Shown one piece after another: positions 23,662-33,248 of a stretch of DNA of 64,000 nucleotides. This DNA comes from Oceanispirochaeta sp. M1 (GTDB lineage: Bacteria > Spirochaetota > Spirochaetia > DSM-2461), in assembly GCF_003346715.1 (NCBI RefSeq), contig NZ_QQPQ01000008.1, forward strand, positions 124,001 through 188,000. The letters run 5' to 3'. The translations under genes and the position numbers were made by a program. The notes beneath the pieces are model-generated. The model made no database searches. It was not told where the DNA came from and saw only the letters and a program-made list of their open reading frames with translations. Numbering within the stretch: position 1 is the first letter of the stretch; every line of letters begins with the position of its first letter.

Positions 23662-24971
23662 CTCTCTTCTCCCGGGTTCTCTGCGTTTTCAAGAAGTCCC
23701 TGATCGGTGCTTTTATTATGTTCAAAGAGTCCGGTGAATCTGGTTCCGTCACTCCAGGTGAATGATCCGATTCCATGCATCTCTCCCTGGACAAACTGAC
23801 CCCTGTATCTGCTGCCGTTGGGCCACAGACATTCTCCTTCACCATGGGGCAGACCGTTTTTAAACTGTCCGGTGTAGCTGCTGCCGTTTTTATGAAGCAG
23901 GTTGCCATTGCCGTCCAAATGGCCGTTTGAGAATGTGCCGCTGTATCTGCTGCCGTCCCTTCCCCAGAATTCTCCCTGTCCGTCGGGGATATTGCTGCAG
24001 TTTACTGACCCTTTGTATCTGCCGTTTTTAAACATTACTTCGTTTTCAGCAGGGATGACTTCCTCTTCCTGGATCTCAATATCTGATTTTGCATCATCTA
24101 TTGATTCGACTGTTGCCATAGCTGTTGTGGAAGGCTTTGATTCAAAATGATCGGGCAGGGATATGATGGTATCTTCCGGAGGTTCTGAATTACTACTCTG
24201 ATTTTTGGCTGATTCCACTCCTGATGACGCCAGGGATATGTTTCTATAGAGGATTTCTATAATGACTGGATCCTGCTTCTCTTCAATCCGGTAGCTCTCT
24301 CTTTTCAACCAGTTTTCACCATGGAAGGCCGTATATTCGTATTTGGTCTGTTCCAGAATCATATTGTCCTGATTTATCACGGTCTCTTTGGATATAAGTC
24401 CCTGCATATTTCTCTTGAGACGGCAGCTTCTCAGTAGGACTCCCTCGGGATCTCTGATCTCCTTGAGGATCACATTCTTATATTCATCATAACCGTATGA
24501 ACAGATGGTCTCCTGAATACCTGAAGACCATGTTGTTGTAAAGTTGAGTATGTCTTTATTGCTGTAGTGGTAGCTGATCTTTTCATCATCCTGAATTTCA
24601 GTCAGAAGTCTGCCTGCAGAGTATTGATAAATGCGTTCACGGCTGATCTGTTCGTCATTTCTGACTTCCACTTCTTTTTCCAGAAGATGGTCATCATTGT
24701 AGTGGTAGAAGGTCGTTTTTCGAGATTCCTGTCTCTGGATAAGAAGACCGCTGTTGTCGTAAAAGAGTTTGGCTACAAAGAGCCTCTGTTCTTCCTGTTG
24801 TGCCGGCTGATCCGGATCGGGTCTGACTGATTCGATGGTCATTGAACTCAGTTTTCCACGGCAGTTGAACTCTTCCATAAAAGGATTATGGTTTGAAAAG
24901 CAGAAAGATTCAATCGATTCTTTTTCGGTATTTAGAGACAAAGGGTTGAAGTAATAGAAGACAAGTCTCAA
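23658..24971 (-). CDS. MORN-repeat protein with YD-like N-terminal repeats
   Basis: A 437-residue protein. About residues 50-240 contain degenerate YD/RHS-like repeats (patterns such as YHYNDDHLLEKEV and YQYSAGRLLTEI), then an acidic linker (about 255-320). At least four MORN repeats of about 23 residues follow (RYSGTFSNGHLDGNGN, SYTGQFKNGLPHGEGE and so on). There is no signal peptide, so it is probably cytoplasmic or membrane-facing. MORN repeats mediate lipid or protein binding. The gene is co-transcribed with the HAD hydrolase. Confidence 0.8.
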   Translation of the reverse strand: MRLVFYYFNPLSLNTEKESIESFCFSNHNPFMEEFNCRGKLSSMTIESVRPDPDQPAQQEEQRLFVAKLFYDNSGLLIQRQESRKTTFYHYNDDHLLEKEVEVRNDEQISRERIYQYSAGRLLTEIQDDEKISYHYSNKDILNFTTTWSSGIQETICSYGYDEYKNVILKEIRDPEGVLLRSCRLKRNMQGLISKETVINQDNMILEQTKYEYTAFHGENWLKRESYRIEEKQDPVIIEILYRNISLASSGVESAKNQSSNSEPPEDTIISLPDHFESKPSTTAMATVESIDDAKSDIEIQEEEVIPAENEVMFKNGRYKGSVNCSNIPDGQGEFWGRDGSRYSGTFSNGHLDGNGNLLHKNGSSYTGQFKNGLPHGEGECLWPNGSRYRGQFVQGEMHGIGSFTWSDGTRFTGLFEHNKSTDQGLLENAENPGEES

Positions 24972-25038
24972 TTTATCCCTTTCTAAAACCGTTAATAAGA
25001 GTGTATATTAAAAATACACCACAAAAGGTTCCTTATAA

Positions 25039-26295
25039 ATGAAAAAAGTTCTTATAATCGATGATGCATCCATGTACCGTGAGTTCATGCAGTCTCAGCT
25101 GACCAATTATGGCTTTGATGTTAATGCAGCCATTAATGGACTGGACGGAGTGTCCAAGATAAGAAGTTTCATGCCAGACGTCATTATTATGGATTATTTG
25201 CTCTCCCGTAAAAGCAGTCTTGATGTACTCAAGGACAAGATGCGGGACCCCAATGCCAAGGATCTCCCTGTTATTATGTGTTCTGCCAATGTGGACCGCA
25301 AGAAGATCCTGGAAGTCGCTCCCTATGGTGTAAAAAAATTCCTGAATAAACCCATTAAGATAGATGCTCTTCTTGCAGCTCTTTCAGAGATACTGGGTGT
25401 GGACATCAGGGTGGATGAAACTCCCTGTCTTCTTGATGCTCATCTTAATGATCAGATTCTCTTTATTGAGATTGCCAGGGGTTTTAATAACGAAAAGATC
25501 AGTCTTCTTCAATATAAAATTGCCGAACTCCTGAAGCTCTATAAGGTTCAGTATCCGCGGATTCTGATTCTTTTGACAGATATTCAGATGCGTCCCGAGG
25601 ATAAGCCGAAACTGGACCGTCTGCTTGGAGAGGTTGATAAATTTGTTGACTCCTTCAATCAGGTTCGTATCCTCACTCTTGATGAGGATATCAAGAATTA
25701 TATCAAATATCATATGGAGTATAAGTCAATTGAAATTGCACCTTCTCTTGAGAAGGCTGTGAGCGGACTCCTGGGAATCAAAGGCCTTGAGTCAATGACA
25801 TCGGAACAGGATGGTGTTCAGGATGTACTCCTCTCCTCTAAGGATGATCAGAGGGGAAATGAGGTTTTTCAGCTTAATTTTCAGGATGAAGGAAGAAACA
25901 TGACTGAAGGCCTGAAAAGCAGGAATCTTAAAGTTGCTGTTGTTGATGATGACTTTATTGTTCATAAAATCGTAGCTAAGGCCAGTGAAAAAACCAGCTG
26001 GTCCATGAGCTATTATTCAAACGGGAGGAAATTCACAGAAGATCTTGCACAGAAGAACTTTGATTTTCTTCTTCTGGATCTCATGATGCCGGATATGGAC
26101 GGTTTTCAGGTGATGGAGTATCTGAAGAAGAATTCTATAATCATTCCCACAATCATACTGTCGGCTTTGACAAAAAAAGAGAGTGTCCTCAAGGCGAGAG
26201 TGCTGGGGGTTAACAGTTATCTGATTAAACCACTTAAACCGGAGGGAATTATTGATAAGATTATTGATGTCCTGGCCAATCAGAATGCGGAATAG
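25039..26295 (+). CDS. Response-regulator protein with two receiver domains
   Basis: A 418-residue protein. REC1 (about 1-120) has phospho-acceptor Asp52 in VIIMDYLLS with the LNKPIK lysine. The middle segment (about 130-290) has no known domain. REC2 (about 296-415) has VVDDDFIVHK, LLLDLMMPDMDGF and LIKPLK. There is no DNA-binding output, so it probably works as a phosphorelay intermediate or scaffold. The hybrid kinase starts 3 bases downstream, making an evident signalling pair. Confidence 0.9.
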   Translation: MKKVLIIDDASMYREFMQSQLTNYGFDVNAAINGLDGVSKIRSFMPDVIIMDYLLSRKSSLDVLKDKMRDPNAKDLPVIMCSANVDRKKILEVAPYGVKKFLNKPIKIDALLAALSEILGVDIRVDETPCLLDAHLNDQILFIEIARGFNNEKISLLQYKIAELLKLYKVQYPRILILLTDIQMRPEDKPKLDRLLGEVDKFVDSFNQVRILTLDEDIKNYIKYHMEYKSIEIAPSLEKAVSGLLGIKGLESMTSEQDGVQDVLLSSKDDQRGNEVFQLNFQDEGRNMTEGLKSRNLKVAVVDDDFIVHKIVAKASEKTSWSMSYYSNGRKFTEDLAQKNFDFLLLDLMMPDMDGFQVMEYLKKNSIIIPTIILSALTKKESVLKARVLGVNSYLIKPLKPEGIIDKIIDVLANQNAE

Positions 26296-26298
26296 CAG

Positions 26299-28719
26299 AT
26301 GGCGGAAAAAAAGAAAAATATCAATTGGCAGGAACTCTTTAATCAATTTCCCCGGGCCATTGCGGTATTAGGGAATGACGGGACAATTCTCTATGGAAAT
26401 GACCGTTTAAAATTTCACTACAAAAAATGGGGAGAAAGTCTTACTTTCCGTTATGAACCTGTCCGCAAAGAGTGGCAGGATTTTCTTGCAGCCTTCCTGA
26501 AGGGACAAAAGCCGCACGATCAGATTATTGTTATTGTTCCTGATAACACAGCCAACAAACGATGGTTCTCGATCAAGCTGACAAGAAGCAGCAGTAATTC
26601 CCGAATTTTTATGCTGGAAGAAGATATCACTGATCAGCATATTTATGAACAGAATTTGAAGAAAGCAAGGGATGCAGCCGAGCAGGCTACAAGAACCAAG
26701 TCAGAATTCCTGGCAAATATGAGTCATGAAATACGTACCCCTATCCATACCGTAATCGGAATGTCTGAACTGATGAATCTGACAAAGCTTGATCAGGAAC
26801 AGGAAGAGTACAGCTCTCAGATTCGTTTCTCAGCGGATGTCCTTCTCTCCCTCATCAATGATATTCTCGATTTTTCCAAGATTGAAGCCGGGCAGCTTGA
26901 GTTGGAATATACCTCCTGTAATCTTCAGGAGCTAATGGAAGATTCCTTGGACCTTATTGCCCTGGAAGCCCATAAGAAGACTGTGGATGTAGGACTTTAT
27001 GCAGAATCCGGAACAGATTTTCAGGTTGAGGGTGATCCTACAAGATTACGGCAGGTTGCTGTGAACCTGACCAATAATGCAGTAAAATTCACCCAGAAGG
27101 GACAGGTAATGATTTACCTGACCAGACTGGAGCAGGATGCCCGTTCAGTAACCATCAAGGTTTCTGTTAAAGACAGTGGAATAGGAATTCCTGAAGAGAA
27201 GAAACAGAGACTCTTTGAGGCATTTACACAGGCCGATTCATCCACAACCAGACGTTTCGGCGGAACCGGTCTGGGGCTGACAATATCGAAGAACCTGGTT
27301 GCCCAGATGGGGGGAGATCTTCAGGTTGAAAGCGAGCCAGGTGTGGGTTCTGAGTTTTTCTTTACCCTCACATTTCCACGGGCCGTTCCATATAGAACAG
27401 TAGCAGCCGGGTTTGAATTCGGTGAAAATCTTAAGAGTCTGTCAGTACTCCTTGTGGATGATAATCAGAGTATTCGTGAATCCCTTACATCCTATCTTGA
27501 AAGCTGGGGTTGTATTGTGGATCTTGCCGGTGGAGGGCGTGAGGCTATCAGTATGATGGAAGGCAGGACTGCAACAGAGAAGCCCCATTATGATCTGTGT
27601 ATCTGTGATCAGATGATGCCTGAGATCGACGGCTGGCAGCTGGCCAGTGAAGTCCGTGCAGACAGTGCTCTTGCCGATACCAAGATGATTCTTATGTCTC
27701 TTAAGGGCCGGGGCACGGAAGAGGCTAAAATGAAGCTTCTGGGCTGGTTTTCCGCCTATATCACCAAGCCTGTAAGAAAGAAGGATCTCTGGGATAAGTG
27801 TATTCTTGCTCTGTTTCCTGAACAGGCGGAACTGGGAGATCTTGAGGAGCTTGAAGAACTGGAAGATCTGGAAGATCTTGATAAGGCTGAAGGAATAGCC
27901 AGGTCAGGGAGTGAACCTGGGAAGAAAGAGGGGCTTATCCTTATTGCGGAGGATCATCCTGTAAACAGAAAGCTATTCGAATCAATTCTGGTGAAGCAGG
28001 GCTATTCTGTTATCCTGGCGGAGAACGGTCAGGAAGCACTGGATATGGCAAAATCGGAATCACCTGATCTTATCTTCATGGATTGTCAGATGCCCGTAAT
28101 GAACGGATATGAATCTACAAGGCAGATACGTGAAGAGGGGATGAAAATCCCTATCATTGCAGTTACTGCCAATGCCATGCAGGGAGAGCAGGAGAAATGC
28201 TTCCGTGCCGGAATGAATGATTTTCTACCAAAACCCTTTAAGAACAAGGATCTTCTGCCTGTTCTTAAGACCTGGTATAAACCAATGGGATCAAGTGATG
28301 TGGAAGATCTGGAAGTACTGGAAGTACTGGAGGATTCAGCGGAAGTTAATGGGCCTCAAAAGAGTGAGAAGGCTCCGGTATTTGATTTCAACCAGGCCAT
28401 GGATACTTTTATGGATGACCGGGATCTGCTTATTTCATTACTTGAACCCTATATGGATCAGGTAGAAGGGCAGTTGAAGGCATTGTCGGTTCAGGGTGCT
28501 CTGGAAGATATGGATGAAGTCAGGGCTATCGCCCATTCAATAAAAGGCAGCTCCAGGAATCTTTCCATGCTGGATCTTGGTAACAAAGCGGAATTACTGG
28601 AACATGCAGGACGTGACGGTGATCTGGATACTGCAGTGAGCGCTCTCCCCCGGGTGGCCGAAGCCTTTACCCGGGTTAAGAAGGTTGTCATGAAGATTCT
28701 GGAGAAAGAACCTTCATGA
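26299..28719 (+). CDS. Hybrid sensor histidine kinase (PAS-like, HisKA, HATPase, REC, REC, Hpt)
   Basis: An 806-residue soluble hybrid kinase. A PAS-like N terminus (about 8-115) is followed by the H box with His143 (FLANMSHEIRTP), the ATPase domain (NLTNNAVKFTQKG, then GTGLGLTISKNLV), and REC1 (about 390-510) with CICDQMMPEIDGW. REC2 (about 545-665) carries FMDCQMPVMNGYES. A C-terminal Hpt domain has the phospho-His in AHSIKGSS. The receivers are joined by acidic leucine-rich linkers with LEDLED-type repeats. There is no membrane segment, so it senses a cytoplasmic or partner-borne signal. It is operonic with the double receiver. Confidence 0.93.
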   Translation: MAEKKKNINWQELFNQFPRAIAVLGNDGTILYGNDRLKFHYKKWGESLTFRYEPVRKEWQDFLAAFLKGQKPHDQIIVIVPDNTANKRWFSIKLTRSSSNSRIFMLEEDITDQHIYEQNLKKARDAAEQATRTKSEFLANMSHEIRTPIHTVIGMSELMNLTKLDQEQEEYSSQIRFSADVLLSLINDILDFSKIEAGQLELEYTSCNLQELMEDSLDLIALEAHKKTVDVGLYAESGTDFQVEGDPTRLRQVAVNLTNNAVKFTQKGQVMIYLTRLEQDARSVTIKVSVKDSGIGIPEEKKQRLFEAFTQADSSTTRRFGGTGLGLTISKNLVAQMGGDLQVESEPGVGSEFFFTLTFPRAVPYRTVAAGFEFGENLKSLSVLLVDDNQSIRESLTSYLESWGCIVDLAGGGREAISMMEGRTATEKPHYDLCICDQMMPEIDGWQLASEVRADSALADTKMILMSLKGRGTEEAKMKLLGWFSAYITKPVRKKDLWDKCILALFPEQAELGDLEELEELEDLEDLDKAEGIARSGSEPGKKEGLILIAEDHPVNRKLFESILVKQGYSVILAENGQEALDMAKSESPDLIFMDCQMPVMNGYESTRQIREEGMKIPIIAVTANAMQGEQEKCFRAGMNDFLPKPFKNKDLLPVLKTWYKPMGSSDVEDLEVLEVLEDSAEVNGPQKSEKAPVFDFNQAMDTFMDDRDLLISLLEPYMDQVEGQLKALSVQGALEDMDEVRAIAHSIKGSSRNLSMLDLGNKAELLEHAGRDGDLDTAVSALPRVAEAFTRVKKVVMKILEKEPS

Positions 28720-28766
28720 TCCAGTTTGATCAGATCCTGTCTCTCCTCCCAGAATGAAAAAAATCA

Positions 28767-29372
28767 TTACTGATCAATAAACTCATTTACCGCTGCCAGG
28801 AGATCTTTATACTCATCTACGGCTTTTATTTCAGGATTTTCTTTTTTGATTGAATCGGGAGAGCGGAAGAAGAGACCTTTGTCCGCAGTCTTAATCATTG
28901 TGAGATCGTTGTATGAATCTCCGGCGGCTAATGTCTCAAAACCACTTGAATGGAAGGCTTCAATTGCTTTTTTCTTCCCGTCTTTCTGTCTGAGGCTGTA
29001 ACCGGTGATTCTGTCTTTTTCATCAACAATCAGGGTGTTGCAGAAAAGGGTGGGCCACTCCAGTTTCTTCATAAGAGGAGATGCAAACTGATCAAATGTA
29101 TCTGATAAAATTATCATCTGTGTCCGGGAGCGGAGAGCCATGCTGAATTCATAGGCTCCCGGTAATGGGTCCATAGTTGCGATAACTTCCTGTATATCTT
29201 TAAGTTTCAAATTATGTTCTTTGAGAATACCCAGGCGTTTATTCATCAGAACATCGTAATCCGGAATATCCCGGGTAGTAAGCTTCAGCTCTTCTATTCC
29301 TGTTTTCTTGGCAACATTTATCCATATTTCGGGGACCAGAACACCTTCCAGATCCAGGCAGACTAATTTCAT
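28767..29372 (-). CDS. thrH: Phosphoserine phosphatase / homoserine phosphotransferase ThrH
   Basis: A 201-residue HAD enzyme very like Pseudomonas ThrH. The N-terminal DLEGVLVPEIW (with Asp-Leu-Glu instead of Asp-x-Asp) is the ThrH hallmark, followed by TTRDIPDYDVLM, IILSDTFDQF and AAGDSYNDLTM. It dephosphorylates phosphoserine and can transfer the phosphate to homoserine. ATG 29372 follows GGAGG; a longer frame to 29456 has no support. It faces uraA across a 343-base gap. Confidence 0.92.
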   Translation of the reverse strand: MKLVCLDLEGVLVPEIWINVAKKTGIEELKLTTRDIPDYDVLMNKRLGILKEHNLKLKDIQEVIATMDPLPGAYEFSMALRSRTQMIILSDTFDQFASPLMKKLEWPTLFCNTLIVDEKDRITGYSLRQKDGKKKAIEAFHSSGFETLAAGDSYNDLTMIKTADKGLFFRSPDSIKKENPEIKAVDEYKDLLAAVNEFIDQ

Positions 29373-29616
29373 TTTATAATTCCTCCAGGGGCAGATTGCG
29401 GATGCCTGATCATTGTAGCCTGTCAAAAGCAGCAGGACAAGTGGAGTGGCTCTCATGCATCAGTCCGGAGAATCAATTGAACATCAAAACTACTAAGGTC
29501 AGACCTTTCTATTGACCAATCTTATTCTTAAATGATAGATTCCCTTTTGATGAATATATTGAATCTGAACGTGGACACATACTGCCTTCAGCTTCCTATT
29601 TATAATATACCTATTC

Positions 29617-29648
29617 AGCCCTGATATTGTTATCAGGGCTTTTTTTTG
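29617..29648 (+). terminator. Perfect intrinsic terminator upstream of uraA
   Basis: A 10-bp perfect stem AGCCCTGATA / TATCAGGGCT with a 4-base loop TTGT is followed by eight T residues. It reads on the + strand only and has no protein gene upstream on that strand. Confidence 0.88.
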
Positions 29649-29655
29649 GCTTTAG

Positions 29656-29690
29656 CAGAATCCTGGTTCTTCAGTGTGAACAGGAATCTG
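29656..29690 (+). promoter_or_regulatory. Second hairpin in the uraA leader
   Basis: Arms 29656-29669 and 29678-29690 pair over 12 bp with one bulge and one mismatch, enclosing an 8-base loop. It lies between the terminator and the uraA ribosome binding site, so it could affect uraA message stability or translation. It does not match a riboswitch class I know. Confidence 0.45.
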
Positions 29691-29715
29691 AAATAATAAA
29701 TTATATGGAGGCTTT

Positions 29716-31041
29716 ATGTCAGAAGTTAGAATAGACGTACAGGATAAACCTGTACTCAAAGAGTGGATACCCCTGAGTATCCAGCATGTTTTTGCCATGT
29801 TCGGTGCAACCGTTCTGGTTCCAATGCTTACAGGACTCAGTCCCTCAGTGGCTCTTTTTACATCAGGTATCGGTACACTCCTGTACATCTTTATCACAAA
29901 AGGTAAGGTTCCCGCCTACCTGGGTTCCTCGTTTGCGTTTATAGCCCCTCTGATCGCTATCAGCTCTTCCCCTGATTTCGGGGTTGCCTACGCACTGGGT
30001 GGATCCTTCTGTGTCGGTCTTTTCTATTGTCTGATCTCATTGATCATCAGCCGTTTCGGTATAGGTTGGATGGACAGACTTCTGCCCCCAGTTGTTATCG
30101 GTTCCATCATTATTGTAATAGGACTGAAGCTTGCCCCTGTTGCCATGGACATGGCTATGACCGGCGGTTCCGGTACATACAGCCTGGCACTCTTCAGTAT
30201 CGCCATTGTAACCCTGGCAATAGCCGTTGTATCGTCAATTGTCCTTAAGGGATTTTTCAATGTGATTCCTATTCTTATCGGAATCATAGGCGGATATGTG
30301 TTTACACTGATTATGGGTGCATTCTTTCCCGCATATCATCTTATCGATTTCAGCGGAGTTAAGGCGGCTGCATGGTTCGGTCTGACCAAACCTGTAATGC
30401 CAAAGTTTCACTGGGTTCCCATCCTGACTTTTCTTATTGTCTCTCTGGCTACTATTGCCGAACATCTGGGAGACACCCTGGTGCTCAGTAAGGTTGTAGG
30501 AAGGGACTTCTATAAAGATCCCGGTCTCCACAGAACTCTTGCAGGTGACGGTATTGCAACCTCTTTTGCTGCTCTTTTCGGTGGACCACCCAATACTACC
30601 TACGGTGAGAATATCGGTGTAATGGCTATTACCCGTGTTTACTCTGTATGGGTTATCGGCGGTGCGGCTGTGCTTGCGCTTGTTCTTTCATTTATCCAGA
30701 AGTTCGGTGCCCTGATTCAGACTATTCCCGTACCTGTTATGGGTGGAGTCAGTATGATGCTCTTTGGTATCATTGCTTCTGCGGGTATCAGAACTCTTGT
30801 AGAGAGCGGTGTGGACTACGGTGAAAAGCGTCACCTGACAATATCTTCTGTAATCCTGGTTATCGGAATCGGCGGCGGAATGGTTAAGTTTCCCATCAAC
30901 AGCGGACTCAATTTTGAATTAAGCGGTGTTGCTCTTGCTGCTCTTGTCGGTATAATTCTTAACCTGGTTCTTCCCAGGAGTCTGGATGATATTCCCGAAG
31001 AGACGGCAGAAGAGATGATTCAGGATAAACTGAATCAATAA
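29716..31041 (+). CDS. uraA: Uracil permease (NCS2 family)
   Basis: A 441-residue nucleobase/H+ symporter of the NCS2/UraA type. It has about 14 membrane helices with the FGATVLVPMLTG start of the family, the AEHLGDTLVLSKV helix that carries the substrate-binding Glu, and GGPPNTTYGENIGVMAITRV. It imports uracil for salvage. The start follows a GGAG site, and a strong terminator follows the gene, so it is monocistronic. Confidence 0.93.
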   Translation: MSEVRIDVQDKPVLKEWIPLSIQHVFAMFGATVLVPMLTGLSPSVALFTSGIGTLLYIFITKGKVPAYLGSSFAFIAPLIAISSSPDFGVAYALGGSFCVGLFYCLISLIISRFGIGWMDRLLPPVVIGSIIIVIGLKLAPVAMDMAMTGGSGTYSLALFSIAIVTLAIAVVSSIVLKGFFNVIPILIGIIGGYVFTLIMGAFFPAYHLIDFSGVKAAAWFGLTKPVMPKFHWVPILTFLIVSLATIAEHLGDTLVLSKVVGRDFYKDPGLHRTLAGDGIATSFAALFGGPPNTTYGENIGVMAITRVYSVWVIGGAAVLALVLSFIQKFGALIQTIPVPVMGGVSMMLFGIIASAGIRTLVESGVDYGEKRHLTISSVILVIGIGGGMVKFPINSGLNFELSGVALAALVGIILNLVLPRSLDDIPEETAEEMIQDKLNQ

Positions 31042-31103
31042 TCTCAAGGTATTCTGCAAAATAGACATTTTAATTGATTTTGCATAAATCATATATGATT
31101 ATT

Positions 31104-31138
31104 AAAAAACCGGTTGCCCTGGGGCGCCGGTTTTTTTA
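31104..31138 (+). terminator. Intrinsic terminator of uraA
   Basis: An AAAAAACCGG / CCGG-TTTTTTT stem with an inner GCCC/GGGC pair is followed by a T-tract. It lies 63 bases after the uraA stop. The A-tract on the 5' side would also give a partial terminator on the other strand. Confidence 0.88.
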
Positions 31139-31268
31139 GTATATAATCCATCTCCCAAGCTCAATACCTGTGGCATAACAACCGATGGTTATAGGGGAAC
31201 TTTCTCTTAAAAATCGTATGATATTTTATGGGTTGTATGTTTAATATCGAAAAATTTGGAGTTAATCA

Positions 31269-33248
31269 ATGCCTCTGATAATAGTAAGTATATTACTGGT
31301 CCTGAGTCTGATTCTGTTGTTTATAACCATTCTAAGAAGGGATAAAAGCATACATGCCATGGTTAAACGTTTGGAGGCAGGCAGGACGGGCAGTCCTCTT
31401 TCCAAAGAGAAAGTTTCTATTCCCTTTGTGGAACTCAGAGATGCTCTGGATCAGAATTCTCTGGCAGTGGGCAATCTTGTCCGCCAGCAGGAAGAAAGTA
31501 TAAGCCGCAGTGAACGTGCGGGAATGCGTCTGTCCAGGAATATTGAAAAAGCCGTTATTTCTGCATCCCAGATCAGTATCAATACTGAGGGTAATCGGCA
31601 GAGTGCCTATAAATTATTTGAAAGTGTAACCGAAGGATCCGCTGCCATTGAGGAAATCCATGCCTCCCTGGGCAGTTTTAGAAAACAGAATGACAGACAG
31701 AACCAGTCTATCTCAGAGACCGCGGCCGCTATCGGGTCTATGAATGATTCCATACAGGAAGTTTCAGGTATTGCCTCCTCACGTCAGGAGAGAGTCAACC
31801 ATCTTATCAAGGTAACCTCCGACGGAAGCGAAAAAATTCAGGAGAATGAAGAGGTTATCCGGAATATTCAGAAACAGGTAGATGATGTACTCTCCCTGAT
31901 TACAGTTATTAATGATGTTGCTTCCCAGACAAATCTTCTTTCCATGAATGCCGCGATTGAAGCGGCCCATGCGGGAGACGCCGGGAAGGGTTTTGCCGTT
32001 GTAGCCGAGGAGATAAGAAGTCTGGCTGAATCAACTGCACAGAATTCCCTGAGTATTTCTGATACTCTGAACAAGCTTGTAGCCCAGATCAATAGGGCCG
32101 GTACTATCAGCCGTGAGAGCGGCGAGTCTTTCAGAGAGATTGAGAACGGTGCAGAAACAGTCTCTGAAGCCTTCACCGAAATACATAGAAATACGGATTC
32201 CCTTCTCAGCAGTTCAGAGCAGCTTTCACAGGCTACCAGGGACCTGCAGGAGATTTCTGCAGAGGCAACTGCCAGTGTCCATGAGATAGAGCTGGGCTCT
32301 GAAGATATAAATAAAGTTCTTCTGGATTCAAAGAGAATTGCCTCGGACCTGAGGGATGATATGCAGCAGCTTACCGATGAGTCCAGGGTCTCAAACTACA
32401 ACCTGACAAAGGTCTCAGGATCTTATCTTAAAAGTAATGAAGCCATCCTTGAGATTATGGAAGCCCGTAGTCAGTATCTCGGGCAGAAGAACGAGCTTGA
32501 AAACAAACTCTTTATTTCTAATTTGATGGTGGCTCATGTTAACTGGATGGGACTGGCCAGATCCATCCTGGATGGAAAGCTGAATGAGAATGATATCAAA
32601 ATCCTCGATGATAGACATTGCCGTCTTGGTAAATGGATCTACAGCCGTGGTGAAGAGTATATAGGAGACTCTGTTAAATATAATAAACTGAAGACTCTCC
32701 ATAGCAGACTTCATGAAAGTGTTCACGAGATTGTAAAATTAAAAAATACCGGAAATTCTGCGGATGCTGAGATTGAGTTTCGTAGTTTGACTGAATTATC
32801 CCAGGAGATTGTTCAGATCATAATGACTCTGGGATACTCTGATTTTATCAGCTGGAATGATAATTTAAGTGTAAAAGTCAATGAATTTGATCAACATCAT
32901 AAAAAATTATTGAAGCTGATTTCTGCACTCTTTGCCCGAATGGAGGAAGGATCAGGGAATGATGTACTTGCGAAGACTTTGAGTGAACTGATTGATTATA
33001 CTGCATACCATTTCGGGGCCGAAGAAAAGAATTTCAAAGAGTATAATTATCCCGATTCTGAAGCTCATATTAAACAGCATAATATACTGGTAAGCAAGGC
33101 TAAAGATCTGCACCGGGGAATTACTGATAATGAGGGTGTACTGAGTATCGAGGTTCTTGATTTTCTGCAGGACTGGGTAGTTAATCATATTAATAAAACG
33201 GATAAAAAATATACAGAATTTTTTAAAGGAAAAAAGATCAGATTATAA
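31269..33248 (+). CDS. Methyl-accepting chemotaxis protein with C-terminal CZB and hemerythrin domains
   Basis: A 659-residue receptor. One short N-terminal membrane segment (about 3-22) has no periplasmic sensor after it. A long coiled-coil signalling domain contains the hairpin tip [24 protein letters not shown] zinc-binding domain (about 420-500) follows, with [23 protein letters not shown] and [15 protein letters not shown]-terminal bacteriohemerythrin domain (about 530-655) has iron ligands in [21 protein letters not shown] and [12 protein letters not shown]. It should bend swimming in response to oxygen or redox and zinc or oxidant signals inside the cell. It is preceded by GGAG and overlaps the GGDEF-EAL gene on the other strand by 11 bases. 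Confidence 0.92.
   Translation: MPLIIVSILLVLSLILLFITILRRDKSIHAMVKRLEAGRTGSPLSKEKVSIPFVELRDALDQNSLAVGNLVRQQEESISRSERAGMRLSRNIEKAVISASQISINTEGNRQSAYKLFESVTEGSAAIEEIHASLGSFRKQNDRQNQSISETAAAIGSMNDSIQEVSGIASSRQERVNHLIKVTSDGSEKIQENEEVIRNIQKQVDDVLSLITVINDVASQTNLLSMNAAIEAAHAGDAGKGFAVVAEEIRSLAESTAQNSLSISDTLNKLVAQINRAGTISRESGESFREIENGAETVSEAFTEIHRNTDSLLSSSEQLSQATRDLQEISAEATASVHEIELGSEDINKVLLDSKRIASDLRDDMQQLTDESRVSNYNLTKVSGSYLKSNEAILEIMEARSQYLGQKNELENKLFISNLMVAHVNWMGLARSILDGKLNENDIKILDDRHCRLGKWIYSRGEEYIGDSVKYNKLKTLHSRLHESVHEIVKLKNTGNSADAEIEFRSLTELSQEIVQIIMTLGYSDFISWNDNLSVKVNEFDQHHKKLLKLISALFARMEEGSGNDVLAKTLSELIDYTAYHFGAEEKNFKEYNYPDSEAHIKQHNILVSKAKDLHRGITDNEGVLSIEVLDFLQDWVVNHINKTDKKYTEFFKGKKIRL

Larger units (their letters stand above)
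29373..29715. other. Intergenic leader region between thrH and uraA
   Basis: This 343-base gap has no gene. It holds a possible promoter (TTGACC at about 29512, TAGATT 18 bases on), a perfect intrinsic terminator hairpin (29617-29647), a second imperfect hairpin (29656-29690) and the uraA ribosome binding site GGAG. No coding gene on the + strand lies between the promoter and the terminator, so the terminated RNA would be a small RNA or an attenuated uraA leader of roughly 100 nt. Confidence 0.5.

Noticed and set aside
29373-29715. Purine, PRPP or PyrR-type riboswitch or leader upstream of uraA
   Set aside because: No conserved core of a known class was found; only hairpins are visible, so I list them without a class.
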